A stretch of 64,000 nucleotides of DNA from Aselliscus stoliczkanus (GCA_033961575.1 CM066734.1:77413501-77477500); one strand, 5' to 3'; positions 33,546 to 46,920 are shown, counted from the first letter of the stretch. Numbers and translations: made by a program. Notes: generated from the letters alone by a model not told the origin.

Positions 33546-34960
33546 TTGCCTCTTTTTATTGAGGTATAATTGGTATCTAACATTGTATAAGTTTGCAGTA
33601 TACAGAGTGTTCATCTAATACATTTATATATTGCAATGTTTTCTGTTACATTTTTAAAAATCTTTGTTATCTTTGCTTTTCAATTTTCAAAGTTTCTATA
33701 GATATATCTAAGTTTTAGCTCACAATCTTCCATCAACTGTGTCCAATAAGTCCATCAGAGTTATTCTTCATTTCTGCTACATTTTTTTTAAATTTCTAGC
33801 ATTTCCTTTTAGTTTTTTCTTAGGATTTCCATCTCTCTGCTTATATCTGTTCTTGAATGCTTTCTGCTTTATCTGTTGGAAACTTTAGCATATAAGTCAT
33901 AGTTGTTTTAAATTCCTGACCTGATAATACCAACATCCTTGCCATGTCTGGTTCTGATGCTTGTCTCTTCAAACCGTTTTTTGCCTTTTAGTATGCTTTG
34001 TAATTTTTTCTTAATAACTGGGCATAATGTACTGGCTGAAAACAAAACAAAACAAAACAAAATTGCTGTAAATAAGCATTTAATAATGTGGTAGTAGGGC
34101 CAGCCGAGTGGCGCGGCAGTTAAGCGCTGGCTTAGGAAGCCAGCGGCCCCGGTTCGGTCCCACATACGAGGGCCAGTGACACTGTCCTCAAAAAAATAAG
34201 AAAATAATAATGTGGTAGTAAGTTGTGGGGGAAAGCAAAATGTTCTATAGTCCTGTTATTAGGTTTCAGTCTTTTACTAAGCCTGTGCCTCTGGACTGTG
34301 TCCTACCTCCCAATCCTTCACCCCCCTTATGTGGACAGGATGGCTAGAGTGAGCTGGAATTGGGTATTTTCTTTCTCTCACATAGCAGGCTAGAACTAGA
34401 GTTAAGAATTTACCTTTCCACGTTAGTTAGACTCTGCTAATATGCCCAGCAGGTTAGGCTCTGGTTAACTAGTTTCTCCTGAGGGCAGGCCTTGTTAAGA
34501 AAAACAGTGTTCCACTGTAATTTAAAATGGCTCATTTTCTCCTCCCCTGACAGGAAGTCCAAGGGTATTTTCCTTTGACATATACTGAGGGAACCTCGTC
34601 AAGCTCCTGGAGGTAGAATTGTGGGCCCTGCTTTGACTGTGTCTCCTTGCGGTTTTTAACTGTCTTGAGTTGTCCACACTGAGTTCCAGCAGTTACAGTT
34701 CAGGCTTTCCTACCCTGCCACTGGTTGCTGCAATGAATGTCTTTGCTCTCTGAAGCTTCCATTTCTTGCGTTTCCCTGTCTGTCTCTCCAATCTCGGTGG
34801 CTGCAGATTGTCCTGTGTCATCCCTTCTCTTAAGGATCCTAGAAGAGATATTGATTTTTCAGTCTGTTCAACTTTTTACTTGTTAGGATGGAGTGACAAC
34901 TCCCAAGCAGATAGTATGTTTTCTTTTACAATTGGTTGTTGTTTATTATAGGAAAACAAT
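33546..34960 (-). mobile_element. Old LINE 3' region (L1M/HAL1 type), split by a SINE
   Basis: The reverse-oriented 3' end 'tttttattgaggtataattg' starts the element. It continues through phrases widely repeated in mammals: 'gttttaaattcctgacctga', 'ccttttagtatgctttgtaa', 'ggtttcagtcttttactaag', 'ggctgcagattgtcctgtgt', 'gatttttcagtctgttcaac'. There is no open coding frame. The exact subfamily is uncertain. A (AAAAC)n tract lies at 34037-34061. Confidence 0.5.
34097..34205 (+). mobile_element. Short tRNA-derived SINE (family A)
   Basis: A well-preserved copy: 'gggccagccgagtggcgcgg', B box GGTTCGGTCCC, end at 'gacactgtcctc', short A-rich tail. A perfect 15-bp duplication, aataatgtggtagta, lies at 34082-34096 and 34206-34220. 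Confidence 0.93.
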
Positions 34961-34964
34961 TGAT

Positions 34965-35570
34965 TTTTGCTGCTGATTCGTATATGGCAATCTTAATAAT
35001 TAGATCTAGTAGTGTCTCGTTTAAATTTTTATATTCTAGCTCGAAAATTATGTCATCTCCAAAAATGATAACATTCATACTCATCATTTTTATTAGTTAT
35101 TACATTGACTAGAATTTCTTTATCCTTTTTTTGTACTTGGTAGAAACTCTTCTTATAATAGTTGTTTATTTTCTGTTTTTAATGAAAAACAATCATTTGA
35201 CTTCATGAATAAGGAATTTGATCATTTCATTCTTATCTTCAAATGCCTTGGTTGTAGACTTGTGTATAATAGTCATTTATATGTTATAGATTTTCATATC
35301 TGCATAAGTACCTAATAATACTTTTTATCTTCTCTTTTTCTCTTGATAAAAATTGAAAAATATATAATTTTATGACAATGAAGTTGGATTTATTAGTGTC
35401 TTCTGTTGTTTATTCTCTCTCTCTGTATATATAGTTTGCTGGCTTTTGTTGTTTTCCAGTTTAAGAACTCGTGCTTTAAGATTTATTAATTTATTTTGCA
35501 TTTTTGAGTTCCTTTTCTTGTGTATTGAAACACATCTCAATTTTTTATGTTGTTTTGACTAAATTAAAAG
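34965..35570 (-). mobile_element. Old L1M ORF2 remnant (more 5' part)
   Basis: Reverse-oriented phrases 'aaattatgtcatctccaaaa' and 'catgaataaggaatttgatc' and the 'cagtttaagaactcgtgctt' region fit a diverged L1M ORF2 upstream of the part at 31090-33545. Possibly the same insertion split by the LINE fragment between them. Assignment is tentative. Confidence 0.35.
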
Positions 35571-36837
35571 ATTAAAATAAAATAATGTTCCTGTTTGGGT
35601 ATTATGTTCAGAATTCAATACTATTGATGAAAAGGTATTAATATGATTTTCATTCTTTGTACGTATCTTGTGTTATAAGAAAAGATGGCACCCCCACCTG
35701 AAAAAAAAGGCCAAGTTATAAGAAGAATATATAACTTCTACTTTCACAGTAGTATGTTTTATACATATTGAGTCATATTTCTATGTATTTTCTGTTTTAG
35801 TGCTTTATTTATAGATTCTGCTATTTCATTTACTTATTTATTTTTTTGACTATATTCCCTATGCTATACATTATATTCTTTTAACTTATTTTATAACTGG
35901 CAGTTTGTCATGTATTTGTATGATTTTCATCACATTTTATATTCCATACATATCAACTCTTGACTCTGTCATGAAAGTGATATTGTTGTTATTATTATTA
36001 CAACTATTATTAGAGAGGATTACTTTCATTTTCAGAAACTTCAGGCAAGATTACTTAAAGAATTAATCCAAAAATGCATAAACAGAGGGAATTAAGAAGT
36101 ACAAACTATTTTTTATAAACTATGTTTTAATAATTTTTGTTTGTTTCTGCTATTTTGGGAGGTTTATATTTTTATTTTGTCACTCAGTGAAGTTAACCTT
36201 ATAAATTTATGTAATATGCTTAAATATTTGCTGATATAAAGACATTAATAAGTGTCTTCTATTGACTATCTACTATGATGAATAAAAAAAAACTAATATA
36301 TTTATCATCCCTTCCACCTCTCTTTACACCCGTTCTTGTGTTTTTTTTAAATTTTTTCATAGATATTAAACACTACTAAATAAACAAATACAAATCAGAA
36401 CAATTGCAGATCTGTTTTTCTGTTGACATATGGTGTCACCTCCCAGTTCTTTTCTGTTAGAATTGTGGGAAAATAATTACCTTGTAATTGTGTTAAAAGT
36501 TTTATTCCAAGATTCAGTCCAGTTGGACAAGGATATACCCCATGATCTTAAAAATTCCTTTATATTCCCTTTCTTTCCCCCTACTCTATTCATTAGCTTC
36601 ATTGAATAAACCACTTCTTCCAGGAAGAAAATGAAAAAAGATAGCAAAACTTAAGGACTTTGGCCAAAGAGCTACTAGGGAAGGACACAGGAAATGAAAT
36701 GTTTCTTGAGCCGTTTCTCTTGTCCATTCACTTCCCTAGAACTTATGCTCTATTTTCTCTCTCGATTTCTATTTTGGTTCATTAAAGGTGGTTTTCAAGA
36801 TTTAGGCAACTGTTTGTTTTATTTTATGTTTAGCATT
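35571..36837. other. AT-rich DNA, possibly further LINE debris
   Basis: No gene or confidently classified repeat is visible. A (TTA)-rich patch lies near 35978-36000. Confidence 0.4.
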
Positions 36838-38100
36838 TGAAATCTTATTATGAAAGTATTTAAACATGTTCAAAATAATAGAAAATTATGTAATATATCC
36901 CCATATACTCATCACCCAGCTTCCATAATCATCAACTCATCTTTAATTGGGGTTATTTATGCATTCATCCTGTTCCTCTCCCTTTCTCTTGGATTATTGT
37001 GGGGAAAACACCAGATATCATAGTACATCATCTCCATGTACTTTTTGATGTATTGAAAAAAGATCACTCATTTAAAAATAAAACCTCTGTTATTACATGA
37101 AACACTAAAAAGAATTCCTTAATATAATTTAACATACAAAGATTGTTAAAATTCTCACAATTGTATCTCATTCTTTCTAACAATTTAAGTCTTCCAATCA
37201 GGATCCAAATTAATTCCATGTGTAGCAATTGGTATATAAATATCTCTTACATCTCTTTTAATCTATAGCTTCTACCTCCATCTCACTACTATTTTTTTTT
37301 GCATTTGTTGAGGAAACCTTATAGTTTGTGTATAGATTTTTTCACAGTCTGAATTTTACTGATTGCATATTCTGTTCTTTTTTATATAAATTGATCAAAT
37401 TGAGCCTTGTGGTTTTTTTTGTGGGGATGGGGGAGCAAAGCTACTTAATAGGTATGATATATTTTCATTAGAATGGTCATAATACCTGCTGTTTCTGTGA
37501 ATTGAGCCACCATAGATGGTTACTGCTAGATCCACTATTTCATAAAGGGTTGCAAAAGGATAATTTTCAAATTCAATTATTCCTTTTCGATTATTATCAG
37601 AAACACTGAGATGAAAAAACAGTTATCCCCCACCAACTCTTTGCTTATTTGAATTCAAAGCATATAGGATAGAAGTACAGGATAGGAACTTGAGTGTTCT
37701 CTTATTTATCAGATTTCCAAATAATGAGTTGTCTCCCTAACATCCTTGCACAATCATCAATTAGGTTTAAAAAAGTTAAGAGCTTATACTTTTAAATACT
37801 TGATGTGTTTTAAGCAATTAAAATCATTATTCTATTCATGCTAACATTTTCCCATATTTGCATAATGGGAGCTTCTCCTGATTGGCTCCTGAGACCTATT
37901 CACCTAATTCCAATAGTGTTTACTTCCTTACAGTCTGGTTTGACATAGATTTTCTGTCCCAGTTTGAAATCTAGTTGTTTTTTTTTTTGTTTTTTTTAAG
38001 AAGCTATAGTTCCTTTGTGAGAAATGGTACTTGTAGACCAAAATCTGATTGAAAGGGGTGTTTATTGTTCTTGTGTAGGCCTTTTTAATAAAAAGTAGTA
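36838..38100 (-). mobile_element. Old L1M 3' UTR
   Basis: Plus-strand phrases 'ccccatatactcatcaccca', 'ttgttaaaattctcacaatt' and 'caatcaggatccaaattaat', followed by 'ttggtatataaatatctctt', match in order the reverse complement of the L1M-type 3' UTR. Strongly decayed, with no coding part. Confidence 0.5.
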
Positions 38101-38723
38101 GGATGTACTTTTTAAAATATACATTATATCATATATATTGTTTACGCTCCAATTCAAATTCAACTAATTCAGGAATTCAGGATATTTACTTAACCAGATC
38201 CCTCTTACATGTGGATCTCCTTTTCTTCTGACCAAAATTCCAGTTTTCGGTGACATTATTATTATTCATTTCTTTTGTACTGTATAGCACACTCAGGGAA
38301 ATAATACTAGCATTCAAAAATATGGTTACTGAAAATTATTTGATAGTTGTATTCTCCGTTAGTTTTCTTTTTTTCCTATTTATGTATATCCCATTAGAAA
38401 TGAACAGTCAACTTACTGTGTTTTAAAAATCACTCAAAACAAATAGTTCCTCTAAGTGTAGTTATTTTTTATCAACTCCACAAAGGCTACGGTCATTTTA
38501 AAATTGCTCTTCTATTGGAGTTTTAAGATCTAAAAAACTTATGTTTTCTATTTAGGGAAAATATTTGTTATTCTATCAACTCTGTTTCTTTTTTTCGCCC
38601 AAAAAACCTTCTTGTTTGTTTTTGGTTTATTTCTCCACTTTTAAAAAATGTAAGAAAATACACTCTTTCCTCTTTATTAGATTAACAACAGAATTTAAAG
38701 CACCTTTAAGGATGGATAACGTG

Positions 38724-38861
38724 GGCCGGGCGAGTGGCGCAGCAATTAAGCACTGGAATGGGAAGCCAGTGGCCCCGGTTTGGGTCCCACATATGAAGGC
38801 CAGTGACACTGCCCTCAAAAAAAAAAAAACAAAAAAAAAACAAACTCAAAAAAACGAAAAA
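38724..38861 (+). mobile_element. Short tRNA-derived SINE (family A)
   Basis: 'ggccgggcgagtggcgcagc', a B-box-like 'ggtttgggtccc', end at 'gacactgccctc', then an A-rich tail with C interruptions. A perfect 13-bp duplication, gatggataacgtg, lies at 38711-38723 and 38862-38874. Confidence 0.92.
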
Positions 38862-38870
38862 GATGGATAA

Positions 38871-38871
<1 letters not shown>

Positions 38872-38925
<54 letters not shown>

Positions 38926-38926
38926 C

Positions 38927-38983
<57 letters not shown>
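38872..38983. repeat. (TG)n-(GA)n compound microsatellite
   Basis: A TG run of about 18 units (one GC interruption at the start) passes directly into about 36 GA units with two ACA interruptions. ORFs across it are artefacts. Confidence 0.97.
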
Positions 38984-38986
<3 letters not shown>

Positions 38987-40084
38987 GACACAGGTTCAAG
39001 AATGTATGTTAAATTTTGGCTTCGCAAGTAAGGAAATTTGGCTTATGGAACCTTCTAAAGATAATTTCAATGTACATATTTATAACTAGAAGTCTGTTTA
39101 ATTTTACTGTTAATATGCTACAGTTTATAATTTACATGACTTTTCTTTCTAAAATATTTTCTGAGGTAGTTTGATTTCCACAATCTACATGGATTCAGTC
39201 GAGTTTATTTGAATAATTGTGAATACACTCTTCATTCACATTCCCATGTGTAAAGGTATCTTTGACAAATACAAGTCTGAGTATTCCTTTTATTAAAACA
39301 TTGAAATTTAGTGATGAGTTGAATGTGACTTGATGATATTCACTTTAATGTGAATGAAATAATCTTATTAGTATTATATATTAACATTACTATATTGATT
39401 CTTCAAATTTAACTTAACATAGCTCTAATCTTTAAGAATAATTTCTCTATTTTTGCCTATTTTGGTAACTGGCAATGATCCTTGCCTCCTGGTAGTTGAG
39501 CTCTTAGGCTGTTTCCTCCCATATTAGACCTACCTTGATTCAGTAAAATCTTCTCTAGTATTTTTCCTTGATTTTATCATTTATTATAGTATTTACATGT
39601 ATTGGTAACAGTCAAATTTAAAACGAGATTTTATTTACTAGGATTCTTGGCAAAAGACTCATTTTAAGAAATACAGTTAATAGATAATAGATAACACTTT
39701 CCAAGTGAGTAGTCATGATTGGAAACATGTCAAGATTTGGAGGAAATGTAGTAAAAGGTTAGCAGTGTGACAGTGTTGTAGTGCTGGGACAAAGTGGAAG
39801 AAAAGAGACTTTAATATCCTGAAAATAAAACTAGGGAACATGTGGGCCTAAAGGGAGTTTTTAAAAAAAATGCTTACCAGTATGATGGCACAGCTATATC
39901 ACATCCTTGGACCGCACTTTCAAGAAAACCTAACTCAAACTCTTCTGATTAGTTATTGTGTAAAAAGTTAGACTCATATTCCTTTGTGATGAATTCTGGG
40001 TTTTATGGCTAGAGCATACCTGCCTGGTTTTACATTGATTTTATCTATTGTTTCACCTCTCTTCTTCCCTGAATTCATTGTCTT
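38984..40084. other. Unique AT-rich DNA
   Basis: No gene or classified repeat is visible. Confidence 0.5.
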
Positions 40085-40420
40085 TACCCTATTCAATCCA
40101 AATCTGCTCTTTGACTCTCTGTATCAATGCATGGAAATACCATCCAACTGATGATCCACAATAGAAACAAGAGTCATCCTTAACATTGGCCTGTCCCCTA
40201 ACTTTCATAATTATTTATTGAGTCTTGTCAAGATTATTTCTGAAATATCTCTCAAATTTGTTTCCTCTAATCACAACTTCACTGACAGTGTTTTATGTTA
40301 GAAACTCAACATGTGTGTTTTGAACTATTAAAATAGCTTCCTCATTCTTTTACCGATAAGTTCTAAATCTATAGCTCTAAATCCATTGCTTTAATCTACT
40401 CTATCATCTTCCATTAATTT
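40085..40420 (+). repeat. Probable L2 LINE remnant
   Basis: The 'gagtcatccttaacattggc', 'ttattgagtcttgtcaagat', 'ctgaaatatctctcaaattt' and 'aaatagcttcctcattcttt' series follows the L2 ORF2 C-terminal coding region (gtcatccttgactc ... aatatctctcgaat ... agcctcctaactggtct). Diverged. Confidence 0.45.
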
Positions 40421-42734
40421 TTGTTATAAAACACAGATATGATACTGCCAAATTTTAGATAGAAAATGTTAAATGACCTTGAATTACCAACTGTCAGATG
40501 TCCAGATACCTCACGAGGACATGAGAGATTCATCACCTTGACTCACTATATGTTTGGGAATTTTGCTACTATCCAAAAGAATTCCCTTAACTGTAAAGAG
40601 AATCTATCACAGAGTTATCTTGGCAGTGTTTGGCTGGTTCAGTGATGGGCAATGACAATGCAAAGGCAATCCGAACCTTTATTTTTTGGAGGAGTTGAAT
40701 AAGAGGAATTTGCAGTTGGGCTAGAGAAATAGAGGAAAAAAAAATAGAGATCGAAATTTTGTCTGAAATTTGGTCTTTCTCCATGTGACAGATTCTCTTT
40801 CATGTGGAATTTAAGGGACTGACATCAGTCATCTTCTTCCTGTCTTATGCCTGAGTAGCAGAGATAGTAGGCAAGTTGTAAAAAATCATTTAAACACATT
40901 ATGAAAAAAAAAAAACCAGATATGAGAGATGGAAAGGGGATGCTCCTCATGTCCCTTGAAACTTTCTATTTGCTGACTTCCTGAGACTTGGGTTTCTGTT
41001 TGTCTAATGAAAACAAACAAAACAAAACAAAAACAACTACAAAAACCTCCAAGCCAATGAATCTAATTGTATTGGGGGAAAAAATGGAAGATATAAGTAA
41101 TTCTACTAATTACTAAGGGAGAAGGATAATTTTATTAACATTTTGTTTAATTGTAAACACTTAAGGAATTGACAGAGCATTTGCAATTTATTATTATACC
41201 TACATAAAAACTATTTATATATTTTATAATAGCAAACAGTAACGTTAGAAAAGTAAACTATTAGGATAGTAGTAATACAATTATTCATTTGCCTTTGACT
41301 TTAGTCTATCTGAGATTTGAATCTCTGCCATTAGTTCAGGAATTTTTGTTTTGTTTTGTTTTCCTCTGCAAACAAGACTTAATGTATAATTGGAAAGAGA
41401 TGTATTTTCTCAGCCAGGTGTGAAGTGAGGGAAACTATGCCCTGTGCCCCACCCACATCTAGCTCTCCTATTCATGATTGCAGATTAGTTTCTTGTTTAA
41501 TAGCAATGAAACTGTCTAGTTATGTGGAACTTCTCTTGTGTGTCAAAATGGAATATAAGGCTAAGAGTTGAAGATGAATGGGCCCTAAAAACCCTTATCT
41601 CCCAAAAAAGGCCACAAGCAATTAAGTCTAGAATCTTCCCATTCTAATCCTGGTTAGCAACTTGAGGCACGTCTTCTGTATGGGCTAGACTGTATTGGAG
41701 ACAGATATAACTATTTAACTATTTAACTAGTGATTTAAGAAAGATAATTTCTGAGAGAGCAAGAAGTGTGGACTAAAGGATATAAAAACATTGTCAGTGA
41801 TAGGATGTGACTAGGACAGGGACTTTGAATAGGGTGGTCAGCAAAGGACTCTGAAAAGATGCCATTTGGGCTGAGATCTGAATGATGAAAATAATTCTGC
41901 TACATAATCGTTCACAGAAAGAGCATAGCATCCAAAAGAATTGCAAGTGCAAAAATTAGGAAGTGGGAATGTGTCTGAGGTTGGAACAGTGAGAAAGCCA
42001 ATGGGTATCTGAGAGACATAGAGCATAACACTATTATGACTTTTAATGTATTTGTTAGAATAGTCTGATTAATAATGAAAACAATTTGGCCTTTTCAGTT
42101 TTTTTTAATAGCAATGAAATATAGCTTATTTGAATTATAATGATGAATTAGAAAAATTTTGAATGATTCTAGATACTTATTGCAAGATCAAGTCACATGT
42201 TCTAAATGTAGAATGAGAATATGAGAATTGTTTTCATAAAAATATCTTTCAATGAAATATTTTTTATTAAATATCCAAACATTGTATATAAAGTTCTATT
42301 AGCACCATGGGGCAAGAACTCATGCCCCATATACTTTTCTTTGGCTATAAAAAGAGATACTTTCTACTTTTATGTTAGCTTTCCTGGACAGTTTGAACTT
42401 ACTTAATTTAGCTATCAGGTAAGGTTTTTATTGTATTGTACTTTAATTTTTTTTTTTTTGTCAAATCATAGCTCTTTTTTGCTTTACCTAGAGAATTGGC
42501 AAGTACAATAGATACCTTTTCATTTACCGTAAAGCTTTCAAAGTCATCACTATGAGATCTGTATTTTGAAATCTTAAGCAGACAATCAGTAAGTAATGGA
42601 GTACAACGTCTGTCTGAATCCATTGATGACTCACAGGAAGTTATTGTAAGTCAATATACAAGGTTCCTCAGTGCAGGTTCTAAAGCTGCAGAAATTGACT
42701 TGCAGACAGAGGTGTACTTTAGTACTATAGTTAT
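40421..42734. other. Unique DNA
   Basis: No gene is visible. Minor (AAAAC)n and (GTTTT)n patches lie near 41012-41034 and 41349-41361, and a T run near 42448-42460. Short ORFs show no recognisable domain. Confidence 0.5.
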
Positions 42735-42870
42735 TAGCTCCATTTGTCAATATGGAGAAATGAAGGCTAAGAAAGATTAATTGTGTTTGCCACAGTTACA
42801 AAACATTGGAATGACAGAACCAGGAAAAGAGCCTATATTATCTGACACCCAAATCTTAGCTAGGAGTCCT
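42735..42870 (-). repeat. MIR SINE remnant
   Basis: Reverse-oriented MIR order: 'attagctccatttgtcaata', 'ggagaaatgaaggctaagaa', 'gccacagttacaaaacattg', 'gacagaaccaggaaaagagc'. This corresponds to the MIR 3' part, core and B-box region. Confidence 0.6.
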
Positions 42871-43832
42871 ACATAATATTGCCTCCAGCTAAATTGCTAC
42901 CAGTTTGGTGGATAGCATGCTCGATGCGATGCTTTTTATTGTGATTTTTCTATAATTAATGGCTAGGGATGCTTTCCTGTTCTTTCTAAGATGTTAAACT
43001 GTTTCTTGGTGAGTTCTCAATCATGAATCTTTGTTCTGTACTTGCCTATATTTCTTGCCCCATTGACTTCACAGTGAGATGGAATACAGGAAAGATGTAA
43101 AGCCTCTGCCCCTTTTTCCATTAGTGACAATATTTTTCCAGCTCAGTTATAGGTTTAAGCATAGGCTCTTTGTTAGCCAATTCATCTACCACCTTACTAG
43201 CACAGAACGCAAAATATACAAATGCTTCCTAAATCTTTATGTTCTTACTCTATTAATTTCATAGATAATGTAATGTGATACTTTTCCTTGTTTTTACTTT
43301 ATACCATTTTATAATGAAATATATATAAGTTTTGCAATAATTTACTGATAGGATGTATTTCCAAGGCCTATGGATTAAATCCTACTCATTTGTGAGCAGC
43401 TACTTTTGAACCTATTTCTCATGTGTTTCATAAATCAGCTTTGTCTTTGTGAAGGATAGTGATATTCTAAAAAATTTACATAATGACTTTGGAATCTTTC
43501 AGTCAATGATATGATATGATACATTTAATTAATTTTCTTCCCACACCAAAGACAATTGAAAATTGAAGACTTTTTCAAAATGTGCTGAGCACACTTACAA
43601 TAGTATATAATTTGACAAAAAAAAAAGAAAAAAGGACTGTAGCAAGTTTCAAAGGAAAGAAAATGCAATAAAACGTCTTGTTACTCTCGAAGCAAAAGTA
43701 CTTGGATAATCAGTTGCCGGTCTATTGAGATTTCACCCCAGATAATATAACAAAACATCAGTAACATTAATTATGGAGAGAATATCCCCAAACTGTAATC
43801 CTAGTCTGTGATCTTTAAAATATTTTCATTGA
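42871..43832. other. Unique AT-rich DNA
   Basis: No gene or classified repeat is visible. A short ATGAT repeat ('atgatatgatatgat') lies near 43507. Confidence 0.5.
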
Positions 43833-43845
43833 TTGATTTATTTAT

Positions 43846-44221
43846 TTTAAAGTTTTTATTGGGGAATTGGGGAGGGGAACAGCGTTGGGAAATCGGGGAA
43901 GGGGAATAGACAAGTTGCTGTCCTTTCGTTATGCTCTTCCTGGTGAGGCAGTTGCTTTAGGGCCATTGGACAGCCACTCATGGTTCTCACGGCAACTCAC
44001 CAAAGTGCACGCCAGCTGCCGGCCAGCCCCACTGCAGCCTCACTGCAGCGTATGCTGTTGCCTCCACTCACAGCAGCCCAGCTCCAGGTAGAGCTGTTGT
44101 TCACCATCTTAGCTGTAGAGGGAGCAGCGTCACTGGCCCTCATGTGGCTCTGCTGCTCAGAGATCTGCTCTGTTGCTCAGAGGTAGCGACCTAAGCCAAT
44201 GTGCCACTCGACCGACCCTGG
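43846..44221 (-). mobile_element. Long-form SINE (family A) with rearranged head
   Basis: A reverse-oriented long copy flanked by tgatttatttat at 43834-43845 and 44222-44233 (12 bp, perfect). The 3' block keeps AATAAA on the minus strand (from 'tttttattggggaa'). The part that should carry the B box is replaced by two near copies of ctctgctgctcagag (about 44147-44182), so the tRNA-like promoter is damaged. ORFs here are shadows. Confidence 0.85.
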
Positions 44222-44233
44222 TGATTTATTTAT

Positions 44234-45742
44234 CATACGTATTTTTTTATTTAAATAAATGCATTATAAATTCTAGCCACATTTAAAAATTAAATTAGAA
44301 TAGTCAATATTTATTTTCAAACTTTTGATGTTTTACCAGTACACTTAATCAATATGATTTGAACTTACAGGTAACATGCATGCTTCCATATAGTTTCATT
44401 TTATTGCATGTAATTTAATTAACAGTATTTCAACAAAATGAATGAAGCTCATTATGTTTTTTAGAATGTGCACTTCTGATTATTAAAATGCTTGGGCTTT
44501 TCTTGCATGGAGAATACTTGGCATAACCATATGCATTGGTTAAAAGAGTTAGCATCTAATCTAAAGAATTATTTTCCTCCTTTGATTGATGGGCAATTTT
44601 TAAAGAATGTAGTTTATCAAAAAGCTTTTTCCTTTTCCTTCCTGAAATCCCTGTTTCAAACCAGTGCTAGCAATTTCCTGTCTGTGATGGCATTCAAGAC
44701 ATGAGATATCCTTGTTTTTGACAGCAAAGGACATTTGTTTTCTTTGAGCTGAACTCTTATCACTGACAACAATAAAATTGTCAAGTGTGTTATTTGAAAC
44801 ATCAAATTCAATAAGAACTTTTGTGTAAGTAAGGCACATTGAAAATAATAATATTTTATTTGTTAACCAATGGAGCACACAGCTAAAATTTGGAATATTT
44901 GTGGATTAAATAATAAAACATTATATAATTACAAAATAATATTACTAAAAACCAAAGAGAATATTGTTGTAAATGATGGAGTAGTATGTAGTGTTGTAAA
45001 TGATACAGTAGTATGTAGCTATTTGTGAAATTATACTTTAAGCATCAAGGGGATTATAACAACAAATAGTTTTAAAATATATTTTTTTAAAATCTTAGCA
45101 AGGGTTTCAAGTTAAATACCTGTCTTGCCACACACACACAAAAAGAATGCAATAAGAATGGAAATATTCATTCATTCATTCTCCACATTGGTTGAATCCA
45201 TGTCTTTCTCACCCAACTTATACTCATATTTCAGAATGGATTCAATCTTTGTAACTGAAAGGAAATTTACCTAACTACTTGTGACTTGCAGAGGTAAATT
45301 AGAAGAAAATAAATTTAAGGATTTAATTTAAGATTCACAGTTTTTAAAGTCTTTTATGCTACTGCTGGGAAAAATTAAAGTTATACCCAAACCTCAAAGG
45401 AATTTCAGTTAGAATGAAATTCATAGTCTTATGAACAAATAACTTTATTTTAAGTTAAAATAGTGATAAATCTGTCACAATATAAAATGCTACACACAGT
45501 GTAATACCTGAGGAGTTATTCAAACATTCACCAGTAATTTTTACTTTTAGCATCTGTGAAGCAACTGTAATTTGCATTAATAATTATAATTAGATTATAT
45601 TTTTATTTTTCAAGTACAGAAATATCTTGGACTTTAATTCCTTGGTTTATTGATTTGTAAGATTATTAAAATATAAATTTAGAAAATGCACCTTGAAACA
45701 CAAAATTAATAAACATATGTGATAGTGATAAGGTGATGTCAT
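44234..45742. other. Unique AT-rich DNA with a 27-bp tandem duplication
   Basis: No gene is visible. Positions 44966-44992 and 44993-45018 are two copies of a 27-bp unit beginning gttgtaaatgat, differing at two or three bases. Four ATTC units lie near 45165-45181. Confidence 0.5.
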
Positions 45743-45753
45743 AACATTTTTTA

Positions 45754-45897
45754 ATTGTATTTTATTTATTTATTTATTTATCTATTTATTTATTTATTTG
45801 AGGGCAGTCAGTGTCACTGGCCCTCATATGTGGGACCTGATCCGGAGCTGCTGGCGTCCTAAGCCAGCGCTTAACCACCGCGCCACTTGGCGGACCC
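45754..45897 (-). mobile_element. Short SINE (family A) with (TTTA)n tail
   Basis: Body: 'gagggcagtcagtgtcactg' ... 'ccgcgccacttggcggaccc'. It has a small CAGT duplication near its end. The tail complement is (TTTA)n at about 45762-45800. Flanked by aacatttttta at 45743-45753 and 45898-45908. Confidence 0.9.
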
Positions 45898-45908
45898 AAC
45901 ATTTTTTA

Positions 45909-46920
45909 TTTTAAATGTATTTCATTTTCTTGGAACACTATGTAGCCAAAGGGAGTTGGGGAGGGGGTGGGGAATGCATGATATGGCAGTCCTCACCAAC
46001 AAAATTTTAGGTAAGAATTCTCAATCATTTTTTCTTCAGTATAACTATAAATTATCCTCCAAAGTTCGATTCCTTCTGGAGTAATGTGTTAGCTACATTG
46101 TTCCAAGACAATATAACTTTTTAAAAGATAGGAACTATAATATGTTAACTTATTTTCTGTGCGTGTACACATCTGCAGCAGTGTCCAGAGTAGAGTCCAT
46201 TAAATACTTAAAATGCACCTAGATTTCACTGGTGTCTGAAATGGAGAAAATGAGAAGGAGTTAGACTCTATTCTATAGTCATTATCATTATTTCCCTTCT
46301 TTATTTAATTTCCTTACCTTTTAAAACATTTACTTGTTTGTTTGTTTATCTTTTTGCCTCACTTGCTCACCTATGCACAGCCCAGGTTCCCATACAGTCC
46401 AAGAACGATGGTCAGATTCATTTCTGGATTTGCTAGTAAGTAGAATCAGTTTTCTTCCACTGAGTAGCAAGAGACCATTTAGGCATTTGGGAAATAATGA
46501 TTTTATTTTTAAGAATTTTACTGAGGAAAATCTGTTAGCTCTGAATTAGAGGACTTTAGAAGCTGAAAGGAATAGGTGAATATATAATTAAAGTTACTTA
46601 ATCTGGAAGCTATATATTTTTTAAATGTTTTTGTGCCATGGAATATTATATTGTAAAATGTACCAAAATGAATATAAATCTTGGATCTATTTACTCTTTA
46701 AAATATATTAATGTATTAATAATGTACAATTATTATGTATGCACTTATTATTAATATAATGATAATGCTAGTCAAATAACCTGAAATAGAGTTGGTAATA
46801 TGTCACATGATATCTCCCTGTAATGCACATAGCTGGAATTCCACCTGACTACATTATGTTCAGACTTTTACCAGATTATCTTACATTCGAACTTCTGGCA
46901 ATATCCAGGGAATGAATATA
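45909..46920. other. Unique AT-rich DNA
   Basis: No gene or classified repeat is visible. The openings at 45887-46084 and 46334-46549 show no recognisable domain. Confidence 0.5.

Noticed and set aside
38706..39089. Ser-Leu, His-Thr and Arg-Glu repeat ORFs
   Set aside because: They are translations of the (TG)n-(GA)n tract and SINE.
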